Source: Alphaproteobacteria bacterium
GTDB lineage: Bacteria; Pseudomonadota; Alphaproteobacteria; Rhodobacterales; Rhodobacteraceae
Direction: 5' to 3'
NCBI GenBank assembly: GCA_030424865.1
Contig: JAUHVR010000013.1
Coordinates: 62,001-126,000 of the forward strand
Length of the DNA stretch: 64,000 nucleotides
Part shown: positions 1 through 8,641 of the stretch, in pieces
Layout: the number at the start of each line of letters is the position of its first letter
How positions within the stretch are numbered: position 1 is the first letter of the stretch
Notes under the pieces: model-generated
Told to the model about the DNA's origin: nothing
Seen by the model: the letters and a program-made list of their open reading frames with translations, nothing else
Database searches by the model: none
Program-made: the position numbers and the translations under genes

Positions 1-1409
1 CATGGCTGCACCTCCAGCACATTGGTCTGGGCGCCGATGTCATCCAGGAAATAGCGGATCAGCAGGTTGCGCGCGGCATTCAGCCGGTAGTCGGCGCTGG
101 CGCGCATATCGGACATCGGGGTAAAGTCCTGCTCCCATGCGTCCCACGCCAGTGCTATCGTATCGGCCGTCCAGGGCTGGCCGGTCAGGATCTCTTCGAC
201 CCGGGCGGCGCGTTTCGGGATGCCCGCCATGCCGCCAAAGGCGATGCGCGCCTCGGTCACGGTGTCGTCCTCGACCGTGATGTTGAAACAGCCGCAGACG
301 GCGGAGATGTCCTGGTCAAAGCGTTTCGACAGCTTGTAGCAACCCAGCCGGTCCTGGCCGAGGGGAATGCTGACGGCCTCGACAAATTCGCCGGGGAAGC
401 GGTCCTGCTTGCCGTAGTCGACAAAGAACTCTTCGATCGGCAGGTCGCGCTGGCTGTCGCCGTGGCGCAGGTGCAGCGTCGCCCCAAGGGCGATCAGGGC
501 CGGGGGGTTGTCGCCGATGGGCGATCCGTTGGCGATGTTGCCGCCGATGGTGGCGGCGTTGCGCACCTGGGTGGAGCCATAGCGGCGGATCAGCTCGGCA
601 TAAGACGGGTAGTGTTCCGCCATCAGGGCGTGAACGCGGTCCATCGTGACCCCGGCACCGATGTTCAGGGCGTCATCCGTGACGTCGATCCAGGCCATGT
701 CGCCCACGCGGTTCAGAAAGATCACCGTGCCGAGCTCGCGCATCTGCTTGGTGACCCAGAGGCCGACATCCGTTGCGCCCGCGACCAACGTGGCATCAGG
801 GTGGTCGGCGTAGGTCCAGGCGAGCTGATCGAGGCTTTCCGGGGCAAACCACAGAGGGGGGCTGTCTGCCCCCCGACCGGCTGAGCCGGTCCCCCCCGAG
901 GATATTTTGGGCAAAGAGAATGTGGGCGGTCCCACCCAGTCAGGAACCGGTTCGAGCGAGGCGGCCTCGGCCGCGCGCACGATGGGGGCATATCCGGTGC
1001 AGCGACACAGGTTGCCGGCCAGCGCGTCGTCAAAGTTGGTGTCGCCATTGGTGTGGGCGGTGGCCATCGACATGACAAAGCCCGGCGTGCAGAAGCCGCA
1101 TTGCGAGCCGTCAAGTTCGACCATCGCCTTTTGCACCGGGTGCAGGGTGCCGTCGGGGGCGGCCAGCCCCTCGACCGTGGTGACCGATTTGCCCTGCAGC
1201 TGCGGCAGGAACAGGATGCAGGCGTTCAGGGACCGCGCGCCGTCGGCATCGCGCACCATGACGGTACAGGCGCCGCAGTCGCCTTCGTTGCAGCCTTCTT
1301 TTGTGCCTTTCAGGCCGCGTGTTTCGCGCAGCCAATCCAGCAGTGTCGTCGTCGGGGAAATGTCCGACAGCTGCACACTCTCTCCGTTCAGAAGAAAGGT
1401 GAGGTCCAT
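1..1409 (-). CDS. xdhA: Xanthine dehydrogenase small subunit (partial, 3' end off window)
   Basis: The 469 visible codons run off the left edge, so the C-terminus is missing. The ATG at 1407-1409 opens a [2Fe-2S] plant-type ferredoxin domain with the cysteine pattern [12 protein letters not shown] (about residues 38-49). It is followed by the second 2Fe-2S domain (CGFCTPGF and NLCRCTGY). A molybdopterin-dehydrogenase FAD domain follows, with [14 protein letters not shown] and the FAD-loop motif [15 protein letters not shown]. This is the iron-sulfur/FAD half of the cytoplasmic enzyme that oxidises hypoxanthine and xanthine to urate; the molybdenum subunit xdhB would be expected just off the left edge. 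The linker between the Fe-S and FAD domains (about residues 165-187) is encoded by a GC-rich hairpin repeat (856-916) that looks like an intergenic element read through in frame. Confidence 0.93.
   Translation of the reverse strand, partial: MDLTFLLNGESVQLSDISPTTTLLDWLRETRGLKGTKEGCNEGDCGACTVMVRDADGARSLNACILFLPQLQGKSVTTVEGLAAPDGTLHPVQKAMVELDGSQCGFCTPGFVMSMATAHTNGDTNFDDALAGNLCRCTGYAPIVRAAEAASLEPVPDWVGPPTFSLPKISSGGTGSAGRGADSPPLWFAPESLDQLAWTYADHPDATLVAGATDVGLWVTKQMRELGTVIFLNRVGDMAWIDVTDDALNIGAGVTMDRVHALMAEHYPSYAELIRRYGSTQVRNAATIGGNIANGSPIGDNPPALIALGATLHLRHGDSQRDLPIEEFFVDYGKQDRFPGEFVEAVSIPLGQDRLGCYKLSKRFDQDISAVCGCFNITVEDDTVTEARIAFGGMAGIPKRAARVEEILTGQPWTADTIALAWDAWEQDFTPMSDMRASADYRLNAARNLLIRYFLDDIGAQTNVLEVQP
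856..916. repeat. Hairpin repeat element absorbed in frame into xdhA
   Basis: Two adjacent perfect stem-loops lie inside the coding sequence. One is GGGGGGC/GCCCCCC (856-862 with 868-874, loop TGTCT) and the other is GACCGGC/GCCGGTC (875-881 with 885-891, loop TGA). They are followed by an A/T patch reading CCAAAATATCC on the minus strand. The same order (A/T patch, G-run, hairpins) occurs at 31425-31474 in an intergenic position. The element keeps the xdhA frame open and encodes the linker between the Fe-S and FAD domains. Confidence 0.6.
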
Positions 1410-1627
1410 CGCGAAAAGCCCGCCGCCTTACCAAAAAACCCCTGCCGTGACCGGCCGGGGTGCGCGCCCTCGATGCGGCGTAGAAAGCGCGCGAGATCCC
1501 TGTTTCTGGCCTCAAGCTACGGGGGGGATTGCCGCAAACGCAAGCAGAATCTGCGGTTTCAGGGCGTGGCGCGCGGGCGTGACGCCCAAAAATGCAGCAC
1601 CGGGCGCGGTGGGATTGGCGGTCGGGA

Positions 1628-2083
1628 TTACGCCACCGGCACCAGCAAGCTTGGCAGACGGTCCAGGGCCGAGGTCCAGCCGACCTTGAAATCCCCCAGC
1701 GCCTCTTCGCCGACAAAACTGACCGTGGTGACATCGACGGTCAGCACCGTCCCGCCGTCTTCGGCGGTGATCTGATACGTCACCAGGCTGGTGCCGATCC
1801 GCATCCCTTCGGCATCCACCGTTTCGCTGAAACAGGCGGCCTGTGGCGCATCCAGCCGGTACCATCGTGTCTCGACGGTATAGGCCGGGGCCTCGGCAGG
1901 GCCGCAACGGTGCAGGTCTTGCCCGCCTTCGCGAAGATCGGCCCGGTCCGCCGTCAGAACGTCGTCGTCCGACGGGCCGCTCCAAACCTCGCGCGCTTTG
2001 GGGTCGGTCAACAGGTGCCAGAGCTTGTCTGGCGTGCATCTGAAGCTGCGTGTCAGCTGGAACGAGGCTTGGGCAAGGGTCAT
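1628..2083 (-). CDS. SRPBCC (AHSA1-like / START fold) family protein
   Basis: A 151-residue protein of the Activator-of-Hsp90-ATPase-1-like SRPBCC superfamily. It has the typical N-terminal pattern FRCTPDKLWHLLTDP, a central strand region TRWYRLDAP, and a C-terminal helix VGWTSALDRLPSLL that would close over the hydrophobic pocket. Its start overlaps the ArsR gene by four bases, so the two are co-transcribed and translationally coupled. ArsR-SRPBCC pairs are common in proteobacteria; the ligand is unknown. I infer a small-molecule binding or detoxification role controlled by the upstream repressor. Confidence 0.88.
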   Translation of the reverse strand: MTLAQASFQLTRSFRCTPDKLWHLLTDPKAREVWSGPSDDDVLTADRADLREGGQDLHRCGPAEAPAYTVETRWYRLDAPQAACFSETVDAEGMRIGTSLVTYQITAEDGGTVLTVDVTTVSFVGEEALGDFKVGWTSALDRLPSLLVPVA

Positions 2084-2409
2084 GTCTGGTCCTTTTCGAT
2101 CTGTTCAGCGAGGGCAGAAAGGCGGTCAAGCCTGCTCTCCCACAGGGTGCGTTGCTGCGACAGCCAGTCTTCGGCAATGCGCAGCCGCGCGGTTTCAATC
2201 TGTGCGATGCGGGTGCGCCCCTGTTTCGACGTGCGGATCAGACCGGCGGCTTCGAGCTTGGTCAGGTGCTTGAGGAACGAGGGCAGCGCCATGTCAAATG
2301 GCGCGTGCAGGTCGGATACCGCCGCTGGTCCCCGCGTCAGCCGGGCAATGACGGCGCGTCGGGTGGGGTCCGCCATGGCGCCAAAAAGAGAATCGAGATT
2401 GTTATCCAT
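2080..2409 (-). CDS. ArsR/SmtB-family winged-helix transcriptional regulator
   Basis: A 109-residue protein with the classic ArsR fold. It opens LFGAMADPTRRAVIARL, continues with a recognition helix region MALPSFLKHLTKLEAAGLI, and has a wing RTSKQGRTRIAQIE. No CxC metal-binding motif is present, which puts it in the non-metal subgroup usually paired with SRPBCC proteins. The ATG at 2407-2409 overlaps a repeated sequence (see operator at 2407-2475). It likely represses its own two-gene operon and releases on an unknown signal. Confidence 0.9.
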   Translation of the reverse strand: MDNNLDSLFGAMADPTRRAVIARLTRGPAAVSDLHAPFDMALPSFLKHLTKLEAAGLIRTSKQGRTRIAQIETARLRIAEDWLSQQRTLWESRLDRLSALAEQIEKDQT

Positions 2410-2475
2410 ATGGCTAAGTATTCAAGCGGCCACGTTGGCGTCAATAAAAACTTTGCCATTTGGCTAAGTTTCAAT
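2407..2475. promoter_or_regulatory. Direct-repeat operator candidate for the ArsR regulator
   Basis: Two copies of CATWTGGCTAAGT (2407-2419 and 2457-2469) are each followed by TTCAA within a few bases. They are about 50 bases apart on the same strand. The first overlaps the regulator's start codon and the second lies upstream of it, in the promoter region. The arrangement fits autoregulation, but this is inference from repetition only. Confidence 0.4.
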
Positions 2476-3397
2476 CCCCGACGTCACCGCTGTCCGTCAG
2501 GAATGCCGTCGCCTCGGCGATTGCGGCGCGCATCGACAGGATCGAGTTGTGCTCGCCCTGCTCAAACACCACGCGGCGCGCGCCGGGCCAGGTTCGGGCC
2601 AGGGCCTCGGTATCGGCAACCGGTGCGGCCCAGTCCTGTTGGGTATGCAACATCAGCAACGACTCGGTCCGGGTCGCGGCGATGTCGTGCCAGGCCTTGT
2701 CCAGCGGATAGGGATCCCCAAGAGCGCTGACGTTGGCGACAAACCTGTCGAGGCAGGCACCGTCGATGCCGTATTGCCGGCCACCAAGGCGCACCAGTTG
2801 CGGCAGGTCCACGGGTGTCGAAAACAGCACGATCCGGGGGCAGGTCATCCCTTCGGCCAGGGCAAAGATCGTTGCGTTGCTGCTGACGCAATGCCCGATG
2901 TGCCCGTCATAAGCGGGCTGCGTTTCCGAAATCCGACGCAACGAGGTGACGAAATCGGCAAGGCTGCATAGCGAGGCGTCAGCTTGAAGGTGGCCCGGCG
3001 GTACGACGATATCGACCTGGGTGCCAGCGCGGGTCAGAGCGCGTGTGAGCCGCAGGAACTGGCGATAGTGCCCGTCGTGGCCCGGAACGATCAGGACCCG
3101 ACGCAATGGTCCCGTCGCCCGGGAGTCGGGCGGGTGCCGCAGCAAGGCAAGGTTCGGATCGATCTGGATCACGTCAAAACGGTCGTTGCGCTGTTCGAGG
3201 TCGTCCAGAAAGGCCGAAGACGCCCGAAGGTAGCGTCGCGCCAGGATGCGCGCTGTTGTCTCGGGCAGGATGTGTGCCGCCGCGCGGATCAGGGTCTGGC
3301 GGAGACCGGTACCCGGTTGCGCCAGCGCAGACGAATCCTGACCGGATGAAATGTCAGGTCCGGGCGGGGAGGCTGGGCGGGTTACCGAAACGGCCAT
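2471..3397 (-). CDS. Alpha/beta-hydrolase fold protein, probable Cys nucleophile
   Basis: 308 residues. The first roughly 90 are low-complexity or variable. An alpha/beta-hydrolase core follows: strand and oxyanion loop VLIVPGHDGHYRQFL, then DIVVPPGHLQ, then a nucleophile elbow IGHCVSSNATIF in which Cys replaces the usual Ser. The acid is probably in LLMLHTQQDWAAPVAD and the catalytic His in FEQGEHNSIL. A Cys-Asp-His triad is known from dienelactone-hydrolase-like enzymes. It is divergent from dnaE. Substrate unknown; the catalytic assignment is by motif only. Confidence 0.6.
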   Translation of the reverse strand: MAVSVTRPASPPGPDISSGQDSSALAQPGTGLRQTLIRAAAHILPETTARILARRYLRASSAFLDDLEQRNDRFDVIQIDPNLALLRHPPDSRATGPLRRVLIVPGHDGHYRQFLRLTRALTRAGTQVDIVVPPGHLQADASLCSLADFVTSLRRISETQPAYDGHIGHCVSSNATIFALAEGMTCPRIVLFSTPVDLPQLVRLGGRQYGIDGACLDRFVANVSALGDPYPLDKAWHDIAATRTESLLMLHTQQDWAAPVADTEALARTWPGARRVVFEQGEHNSILSMRAAIAEATAFLTDSGDVGD

Positions 3398-3534
3398 GAT
3401 GTAACCAGAAGACTACTCGAATTTGACAAGGCTTTGACCACAGAAATCCGGCAACAGTTTGACGCTCTGGTTGAAACTGTCCAATCATTCAAATTGGGGT
3501 TTCCGCTGCCTGTTCCTCGAAATAGGGTGGCGAC

Positions 3535-6500
3535 ATGGCTGATCCTCGTTTTATTCACCTGCGCCTCCACACTGAATATTCCCTGCTTGAAGGGGCCATG
3601 CGGCTGAAAAAGCTGCCGGGTCAAATCGCGGGCATGGACATGCCCGCCGTGGCGGTGACGGACACCAACAACCTGTTCGCGGCGCTTGAGTTTTCCGTGG
3701 GCGCGGCGGGGGCAGGCGTGCAGCCAATCATCGGCTGCCAGTTGGACCTGCGGTTTGTCGAGCCCGCGCCGGGCGAACGCCCGCGGGATCCGGCGGGGGT
3801 TGTTCTGCTGGCGCAGACCGAGGCGGGGTACGAGCATCTGATGAAGCTCAACAGCTGTCTTTACCTGCGCACCGATGGGCAGTTGCCGCATATCACTCTG
3901 GACGAACTGGCCGCGCATTCCGAAGACGTGATCTGTCTGACGGGCGGCCCCGAAGGCCCCGTGGGCCAGCTCTTGCAGCAGGGACAGCGCCCGGCGGCGC
4001 AGGCGCTGATGACGCGGCTGCACACAATCTTTGGCGACCGGCTCTATGTCGAGCTGCAGCGCCATCCCGGCGAAGGCGGCGCGCCCGAGGCCGAGCAGCT
4101 GACCGAGCGGGGTTTTGTCGAGATGGCCTATGCCATGGACATCCCGCTGGTGGCCACCAACGATGTCTATTTCCCGCAGTCCAAGATGTACGAAGCCCAT
4201 GACGCGATGATCTGCATCGCCGAGGGCGCTTATGTCGACCAGCAGGACCCGCGGCGCAAGCTGACGAACCAGCACTATCTGAAAACGCCCGAAGAAATGG
4301 CGACGCTGTTTGCCGACCTGCCCGAGGCGCTGGAAAACACTGTCGAGATCGCGCGGCGCTGTGCCTTCATGGCCTATCGCCGTGATCCGATCCTGCCGAA
4401 GTTTGCCGATGACGAGGTGGCCGAACTGCGCCGCATCGCGAACGAGGGACTGCAGAAACGTCTGGCCGTGATCCCCCACGCGGTGACGGTCGAAGAGTAT
4501 CAGGAACGCCTCGAATTCGAACTGGGCATCATCGAGGGCATGGGCTTTCCCGGCTACTTCCTGATCGTTGCCGACTTCATCCAGTGGGCCAAGGACCATG
4601 ACATTCCGGTGGGTCCGGGCCGTGGCTCGGGTGCGGGCAGCCTTGTGGCCTATGCCCTGACGATCACCGACCTTGATCCGCTGCGCTATTCCCTGCTGTT
4701 CGAACGCTTCCTGAACCCTGAACGGGTCAGCATGCCCGACTTCGACATCGACTTCTGCATGGATCGCCGCGAAGAGGTGATCCAATACGTGCAGCAGAAA
4801 TACGGCAATGACCGGGTTGCTCAGATCATCACCTTTGGCGCGCTTCTGTCCAAGGCGGCGGTGCGCGACATGGGGCGGGTGCTGCAGATGCCCTATGGGC
4901 AGGTGGACCGCCTGTCCAAGATGATCCCGGTTGAAGGTGTGAAACCCGTCAGCATCGAAAAGGCGCTGAAGGACGAACCGCGTCTGGCCGAAGAGGCCAA
5001 GAACGAAGAGGTCGTGGACCGGCTGCTGAAATACGGCATGCAGGTCGAGGGGCTGTTGCGGTCCGCCGGGACGCACGCGGCGGGGGTCGTGATCGCCGAC
5101 CGTCCGACGGACGAGCTGGTGCCGCTTTACCGCGATCCGCGTTCGGAAATGCCCGCCACCCAATTCAACATGAAATGGGTCGAACAGGCTGGGCTGGTGA
5201 AGTTCGACTTCCTGGGTCTGAAGACGCTGACGGTCATTCAGAACGCAATGGACCTGATCTTCAAGTCCGGGCGCCCCTTGCACGTCGCCGCTGATGGCAC
5301 CGAGCTTTACGAACCCGCCGAGGGGGCCGAGAACCAGATCAACGCCATCCCGTTGGATGACGAGGCAAGCTACAAGCTTTATTCTGCGGCCAAGACGGTG
5401 GCGGTGTTCCAGGTGGAAAGCTCGGGCATGATGGATGCCCTGAAGCGGATGAAACCCACCTGTATCGAGGACATCGTCGCGCTTGTGGCGCTGTACCGCC
5501 CCGGGCCGATGGAGAACATCCCGACCTATTGTGAGGTCAAGAACGGGCTCAAGGAAATCACCTCGGTCCACCCACTGATCGACCATATCCTGGAAGAGAC
5601 GCAGGGCATCATCGTTTACCAGGAACAGGTGATGCAGATCGCGCAGGTCATGGCGGGCTACAGCCTTGGCGGCGCGGACCTGTTGCGCCGCGCGATGGGT
5701 AAGAAGATCAAAGAGGCGATGGACGCCGAACGCCCGAAGTTCGAAAAGGGCGCAGCGGAAAACGGCGTCGACAAGAAGAAGGCGACCGAGGTTTTCGATC
5801 TTCTGGAGAAATTCGCCAACTACGGCTTCAACAAATCCCACGCGGCGGCCTATGCGGTGGTCAGCTATCAGACCGCCTGGCTGAAGGCGAACCACCCGGT
5901 CGAATTCATGGCGGGCGTCATGAACTGCGATATCCACCTGACCGACAAGCTGGCTGTCTACTTCGAAGAGGTGAAGAAGGGGCTGAAACTGCCCTGGGTG
6001 CCGCCCTGCGTAAACCGGTCACAGGCGACGTTCGACGTAGAGAACGGAGAGCTGGTCTATGCGCTGGGCGCGTTGAAAAACGTCGGCGTTGAGGCGATGC
6101 GGTTGGTCGTTGAAGGACGTGGCGAGAAACCCTTTGTGAACCTCTTCGACTTTGCGCGGCGCGTCGATCTGAAACGCGTCGGCAAGCGCCCGCTTGAAAT
6201 GATGGCCCGCGCCGGGGCCTTTGATCAGCTGGACCCGAACCGGCGGCGGGTGTTCGACTCGCTCGATGGGCTGGTGGGCTATTCTGCGGCGGTGCATGAC
6301 CAGAAGAACTCGAACCAGGTCTCGCTTTTTGGCGAGGCGGGCGACGATCTGCCCGAACCGCGCCTTGCGCCGGTCAACGACTGGCTGCCCGCCGAGCGGC
6401 TGAGCGAGGAATTCAAGGCCGTCGGCTTCTACCTGTCCGGCCACCCGCTGGATGACTACATGACCGCGCTGAAACGCAAGGGCGCGCTGACCCTGGACGA

Positions 6501-7032
6501 GGTCATGGCCAAGGCCGAACGTGGGCCCTTTCTGGCCAAGATGGCGGGGGTCGTCGCGGGCCGTCAGGAACGCAAATCCGCGCGCGGCAACCGCTTTGCC
6601 TTTTGCCAGCTCAGCGACCCGACCGGGGCTTTTGAGGTCACGCTGTTTTCCGAGGCGCTGGAAGCCTCGCGCGAGCATCTGGAAACCGGGGCCAAGGTCA
6701 TGGTAACCGCCGAGGCGACGATGGAGGCTGACCAGCTCAAGCTGCTGGGCCGCTCGGTGGCACCCGTCGATCTGGCCGTGGCCGACGCGGGCGCGCCCGA
6801 CCTGCGGGTCTTTGTCGAGGACGCCGGCGCCTTTGGCATGATCGCCAATGTGCTCGATGGCGCGATCGAGCGTCTGCCCAAGGCCCCAAGGGGGCAGGTC
6901 ACGCTGTGCCTGATGGACCCCTCGCTGCCCGGCGAGGTCGACATGACCCTGCCCAATCCTTTCCCGCTGAATCACGACGTCAAAGGCGCGCTGAAAAGCC
7001 TGGCCGGGGTAATGGCCGTCGAAGAAGTCTGA
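3535..7032 (+). CDS. dnaE: DNA polymerase III alpha subunit
   Basis: 1165 residues, full length for DnaE. The N-terminal PHP domain begins FIHLRLHTEYSLLEGA. The palm carries GPGRGSGAGSL and the catalytic Asp cluster PDFDIDFCMDRR (about residues 401-411). It is followed by the fingers and the tudor/HhH region (GADLLRRAMGKK, NYGFNKSHAAAYA) and a C-terminal OB fold around residues 990-1080. This is the replicative polymerase of the holoenzyme. The ATG at 3535 follows AGGGTGG at a good distance. It is transcribed away from the alpha/beta-hydrolase gene, with about 137 bases of shared promoter region. Confidence 0.98.
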   Translation: MADPRFIHLRLHTEYSLLEGAMRLKKLPGQIAGMDMPAVAVTDTNNLFAALEFSVGAAGAGVQPIIGCQLDLRFVEPAPGERPRDPAGVVLLAQTEAGYEHLMKLNSCLYLRTDGQLPHITLDELAAHSEDVICLTGGPEGPVGQLLQQGQRPAAQALMTRLHTIFGDRLYVELQRHPGEGGAPEAEQLTERGFVEMAYAMDIPLVATNDVYFPQSKMYEAHDAMICIAEGAYVDQQDPRRKLTNQHYLKTPEEMATLFADLPEALENTVEIARRCAFMAYRRDPILPKFADDEVAELRRIANEGLQKRLAVIPHAVTVEEYQERLEFELGIIEGMGFPGYFLIVADFIQWAKDHDIPVGPGRGSGAGSLVAYALTITDLDPLRYSLLFERFLNPERVSMPDFDIDFCMDRREEVIQYVQQKYGNDRVAQIITFGALLSKAAVRDMGRVLQMPYGQVDRLSKMIPVEGVKPVSIEKALKDEPRLAEEAKNEEVVDRLLKYGMQVEGLLRSAGTHAAGVVIADRPTDELVPLYRDPRSEMPATQFNMKWVEQAGLVKFDFLGLKTLTVIQNAMDLIFKSGRPLHVAADGTELYEPAEGAENQINAIPLDDEASYKLYSAAKTVAVFQVESSGMMDALKRMKPTCIEDIVALVALYRPGPMENIPTYCEVKNGLKEITSVHPLIDHILEETQGIIVYQEQVMQIAQVMAGYSLGGADLLRRAMGKKIKEAMDAERPKFEKGAAENGVDKKKATEVFDLLEKFANYGFNKSHAAAYAVVSYQTAWLKANHPVEFMAGVMNCDIHLTDKLAVYFEEVKKGLKLPWVPPCVNRSQATFDVENGELVYALGALKNVGVEAMRLVVEGRGEKPFVNLFDFARRVDLKRVGKRPLEMMARAGAFDQLDPNRRRVFDSLDGLVGYSAAVHDQKNSNQVSLFGEAGDDLPEPRLAPVNDWLPAERLSEEFKAVGFYLSGHPLDDYMTALKRKGALTLDEVMAKAERGPFLAKMAGVVAGRQERKSARGNRFAFCQLSDPTGAFEVTLFSEALEASREHLETGAKVMVTAEATMEADQLKLLGRSVAPVDLAVADAGAPDLRVFVEDAGAFGMIANVLDGAIERLPKAPRGQVTLCLMDPSLPGEVDMTLPNPFPLNHDVKGALKSLAGVMAVEEV

Positions 7033-7169
7033 CCGCGAAAGAACGACAAAACCCGCAAAACCCCGCGATTTTGCGCGCAAACCGGCCGAAAACCGCGTCA
7101 CAGTGGACCTGACGCGGCTTTACCTCTATGTAGCCCGCTGGGACAAAAGGGACCTGCGGGGGGAACGGC

Positions 7170-8303
7170 TTGCAAAAGGCGGGATGGATCTGTGCCATTT
7201 TGGTGGCTTTGGCAGGCTGCGCCGATCCCATGGCGGATGTGGACCGGCTGTCGGATCTGGATATTGCCGAGGACGCCACCGAACACGCCGCTGTCGCGGA
7301 TCCCGAGGACGCAAGCGCCCTGGTCGCGGACGAGGCAGACCCAGAAAGTGCATTGGCCGTCGAGGACGCGCCAGAAGAGGCCGACCCCCAGCGCAGGGGG
7401 CTGTTACGTGGTCTTTTCGCGCGCAGGGCCGATCCCGAAGCTGATCCGGTAGAGGTCTTGCCCCAAGAGACCGAGGTCGCCGAGGATATCGAGGCAATCG
7501 ACCCCGAGGCTGCGGACACCGCCGAGGTCGCGGCGCTTCAACCGCTCGACCTGCCCGAGGTTGCCGAGATCGAAGATCAAGAGCGTCCGCGCACGGGTCT
7601 TCTGGGCTTTTTGAGCCGCAAGGCCGAAGAGGCCAAGGACGAGGAAGAGCCGTCCTCGCTGGACATTGCCAAGAAAAACGACCCCGCCGAGCTGGTCAAG
7701 CTGGCCGCACTTGGGGAACCCGCCGCGCCCAAGGCAAAACCGCGCAATGGCGGTCTGTTCGGCTTTGGCCGCAAACCCAAGACCCCCAAGGGTGGCGCGC
7801 CCGACTATCAGCAGGTCGGTCCAAACGTGGTGCTGCCCTATGGCGAAATCGCCCAACTCTGTGGTGTCCCGATTGGGAAACTGGGCAAGAAGGTCGCGAA
7901 ATACCCCGAAACCGGGCGCGGCTTCGTGATCTACGACAGCGACCCCGACAGCACCGATCCGCGCAATTTCTACGTCACGGGCTTTGACGACGGCTGCGCC
8001 CGCCAGTTCACGGCCGCCTTGGTGATGTTTGGCGCGGCCTCGATGCACGAGCTTTTGCGCTATGGCCTGCCCGCCGAGGTTCACCCCTATTCGGCGACCG
8101 ACAAGGCCTATGAAAAGATCAAGCGCCGGATTTGTGGTGTCGGACGCAACAAGCCCTGCGGCGAAAAGATTGCCGAGGTCGAAAAGACCACGGTCTTTGT
8201 CAGCGTCTACGAACGTTTTGGCAGCAATCCGCGGTGGAAGACCATTTTGCTGCACGATGGCGCGCTGGTCGCGACCGACATCAAGGAAAGCGACGAAAGC
8301 TAG
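7170..8303 (+). CDS. Lipoprotein with acidic low-complexity N-terminal region, function unknown
   Basis: 377 residues starting at TTG with a strong GGGGGAACG Shine-Dalgarno seven bases upstream. A signal peptide ends in the lipobox LVALAGC (Cys17), so the product is probably membrane-anchored. Residues about 18-190 are rich in Asp, Glu and Ala, with scattered Arg/Lys-rich patches (GLLRGLFARR, GFLSRKAEEA, GLFGFGRKPK). A compact C-terminal region (about 210-370) contains four Cys (LCGVP, DGCARQ, RRICGVG, KPCGEK) that could form disulfides. I do not recognise the C-terminal domain. It follows dnaE by 137 bases and ends with a convergent overlap with slyX. Confidence 0.75.
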   Translation: MQKAGWICAILVALAGCADPMADVDRLSDLDIAEDATEHAAVADPEDASALVADEADPESALAVEDAPEEADPQRRGLLRGLFARRADPEADPVEVLPQETEVAEDIEAIDPEAADTAEVAALQPLDLPEVAEIEDQERPRTGLLGFLSRKAEEAKDEEEPSSLDIAKKNDPAELVKLAALGEPAAPKAKPRNGGLFGFGRKPKTPKGGAPDYQQVGPNVVLPYGEIAQLCGVPIGKLGKKVAKYPETGRGFVIYDSDPDSTDPRNFYVTGFDDGCARQFTAALVMFGAASMHELLRYGLPAEVHPYSATDKAYEKIKRRICGVGRNKPCGEKIAEVEKTTVFVSVYERFGSNPRWKTILLHDGALVATDIKESDES

Positions 8304-8506
8304 TAGTGCGGAGGGCGTTCGTCGCCGATGATCACGCCGCCGGTCATCTCGCTTTCGCGTTCCGCCTCGCGCCGCAACAGCATCTCGACCCGTGCGGTCA
8401 GCTTGGCGATCTCGGTGTCCTGACGGGCCACGGTGTCCGACAGGTCGTCGACCGTGCGGATCAGGTGGGCCAGGCGTTCTTCCAGCGATGGGGCAGTCTG
8501 AGTCAT
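8300..8506 (-). CDS. slyX: SlyX family protein
   Basis: A 68-residue, almost entirely helical protein. It has a heptad-rich stretch (LEERLAHLIRTVDDLSD, then TEIAKLTARVEMLLRR) and the hallmark C-terminus ending PPHY. SlyX is a small coiled-coil protein of unknown function. Its stop codon overlaps the convergent lipoprotein stop at 8301-8303. A longer open frame extends back to 10051 but is antisense to hisS, so I start at the ATG at 8504-8506. Confidence 0.85.
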   Translation of the reverse strand: MTQTAPSLEERLAHLIRTVDDLSDTVARQDTEIAKLTARVEMLLRREAERESEMTGGVIIGDERPPHY

Positions 8507-8641
8507 GGCGGTCTTCTGCGCCGAAAGCCGCGCGCTGGCAAGCTGTGATCGTGCGGGCGGGAAACACGCCTTGGTTGCTTGCCCCGCAGGGCCAGTCCTT
8601 ATACATGGGGCCGCGAACCGATCCGGAACTGGACCTGACCC

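Noticed and set aside
3382-5937. 851-codon open frame on the minus strand opposite dnaE
   Set aside because: It is antisense to an unmistakable dnaE; its composition (many His, Gln, Arg, Asp) is the usual shadow of GC-rich coding DNA.
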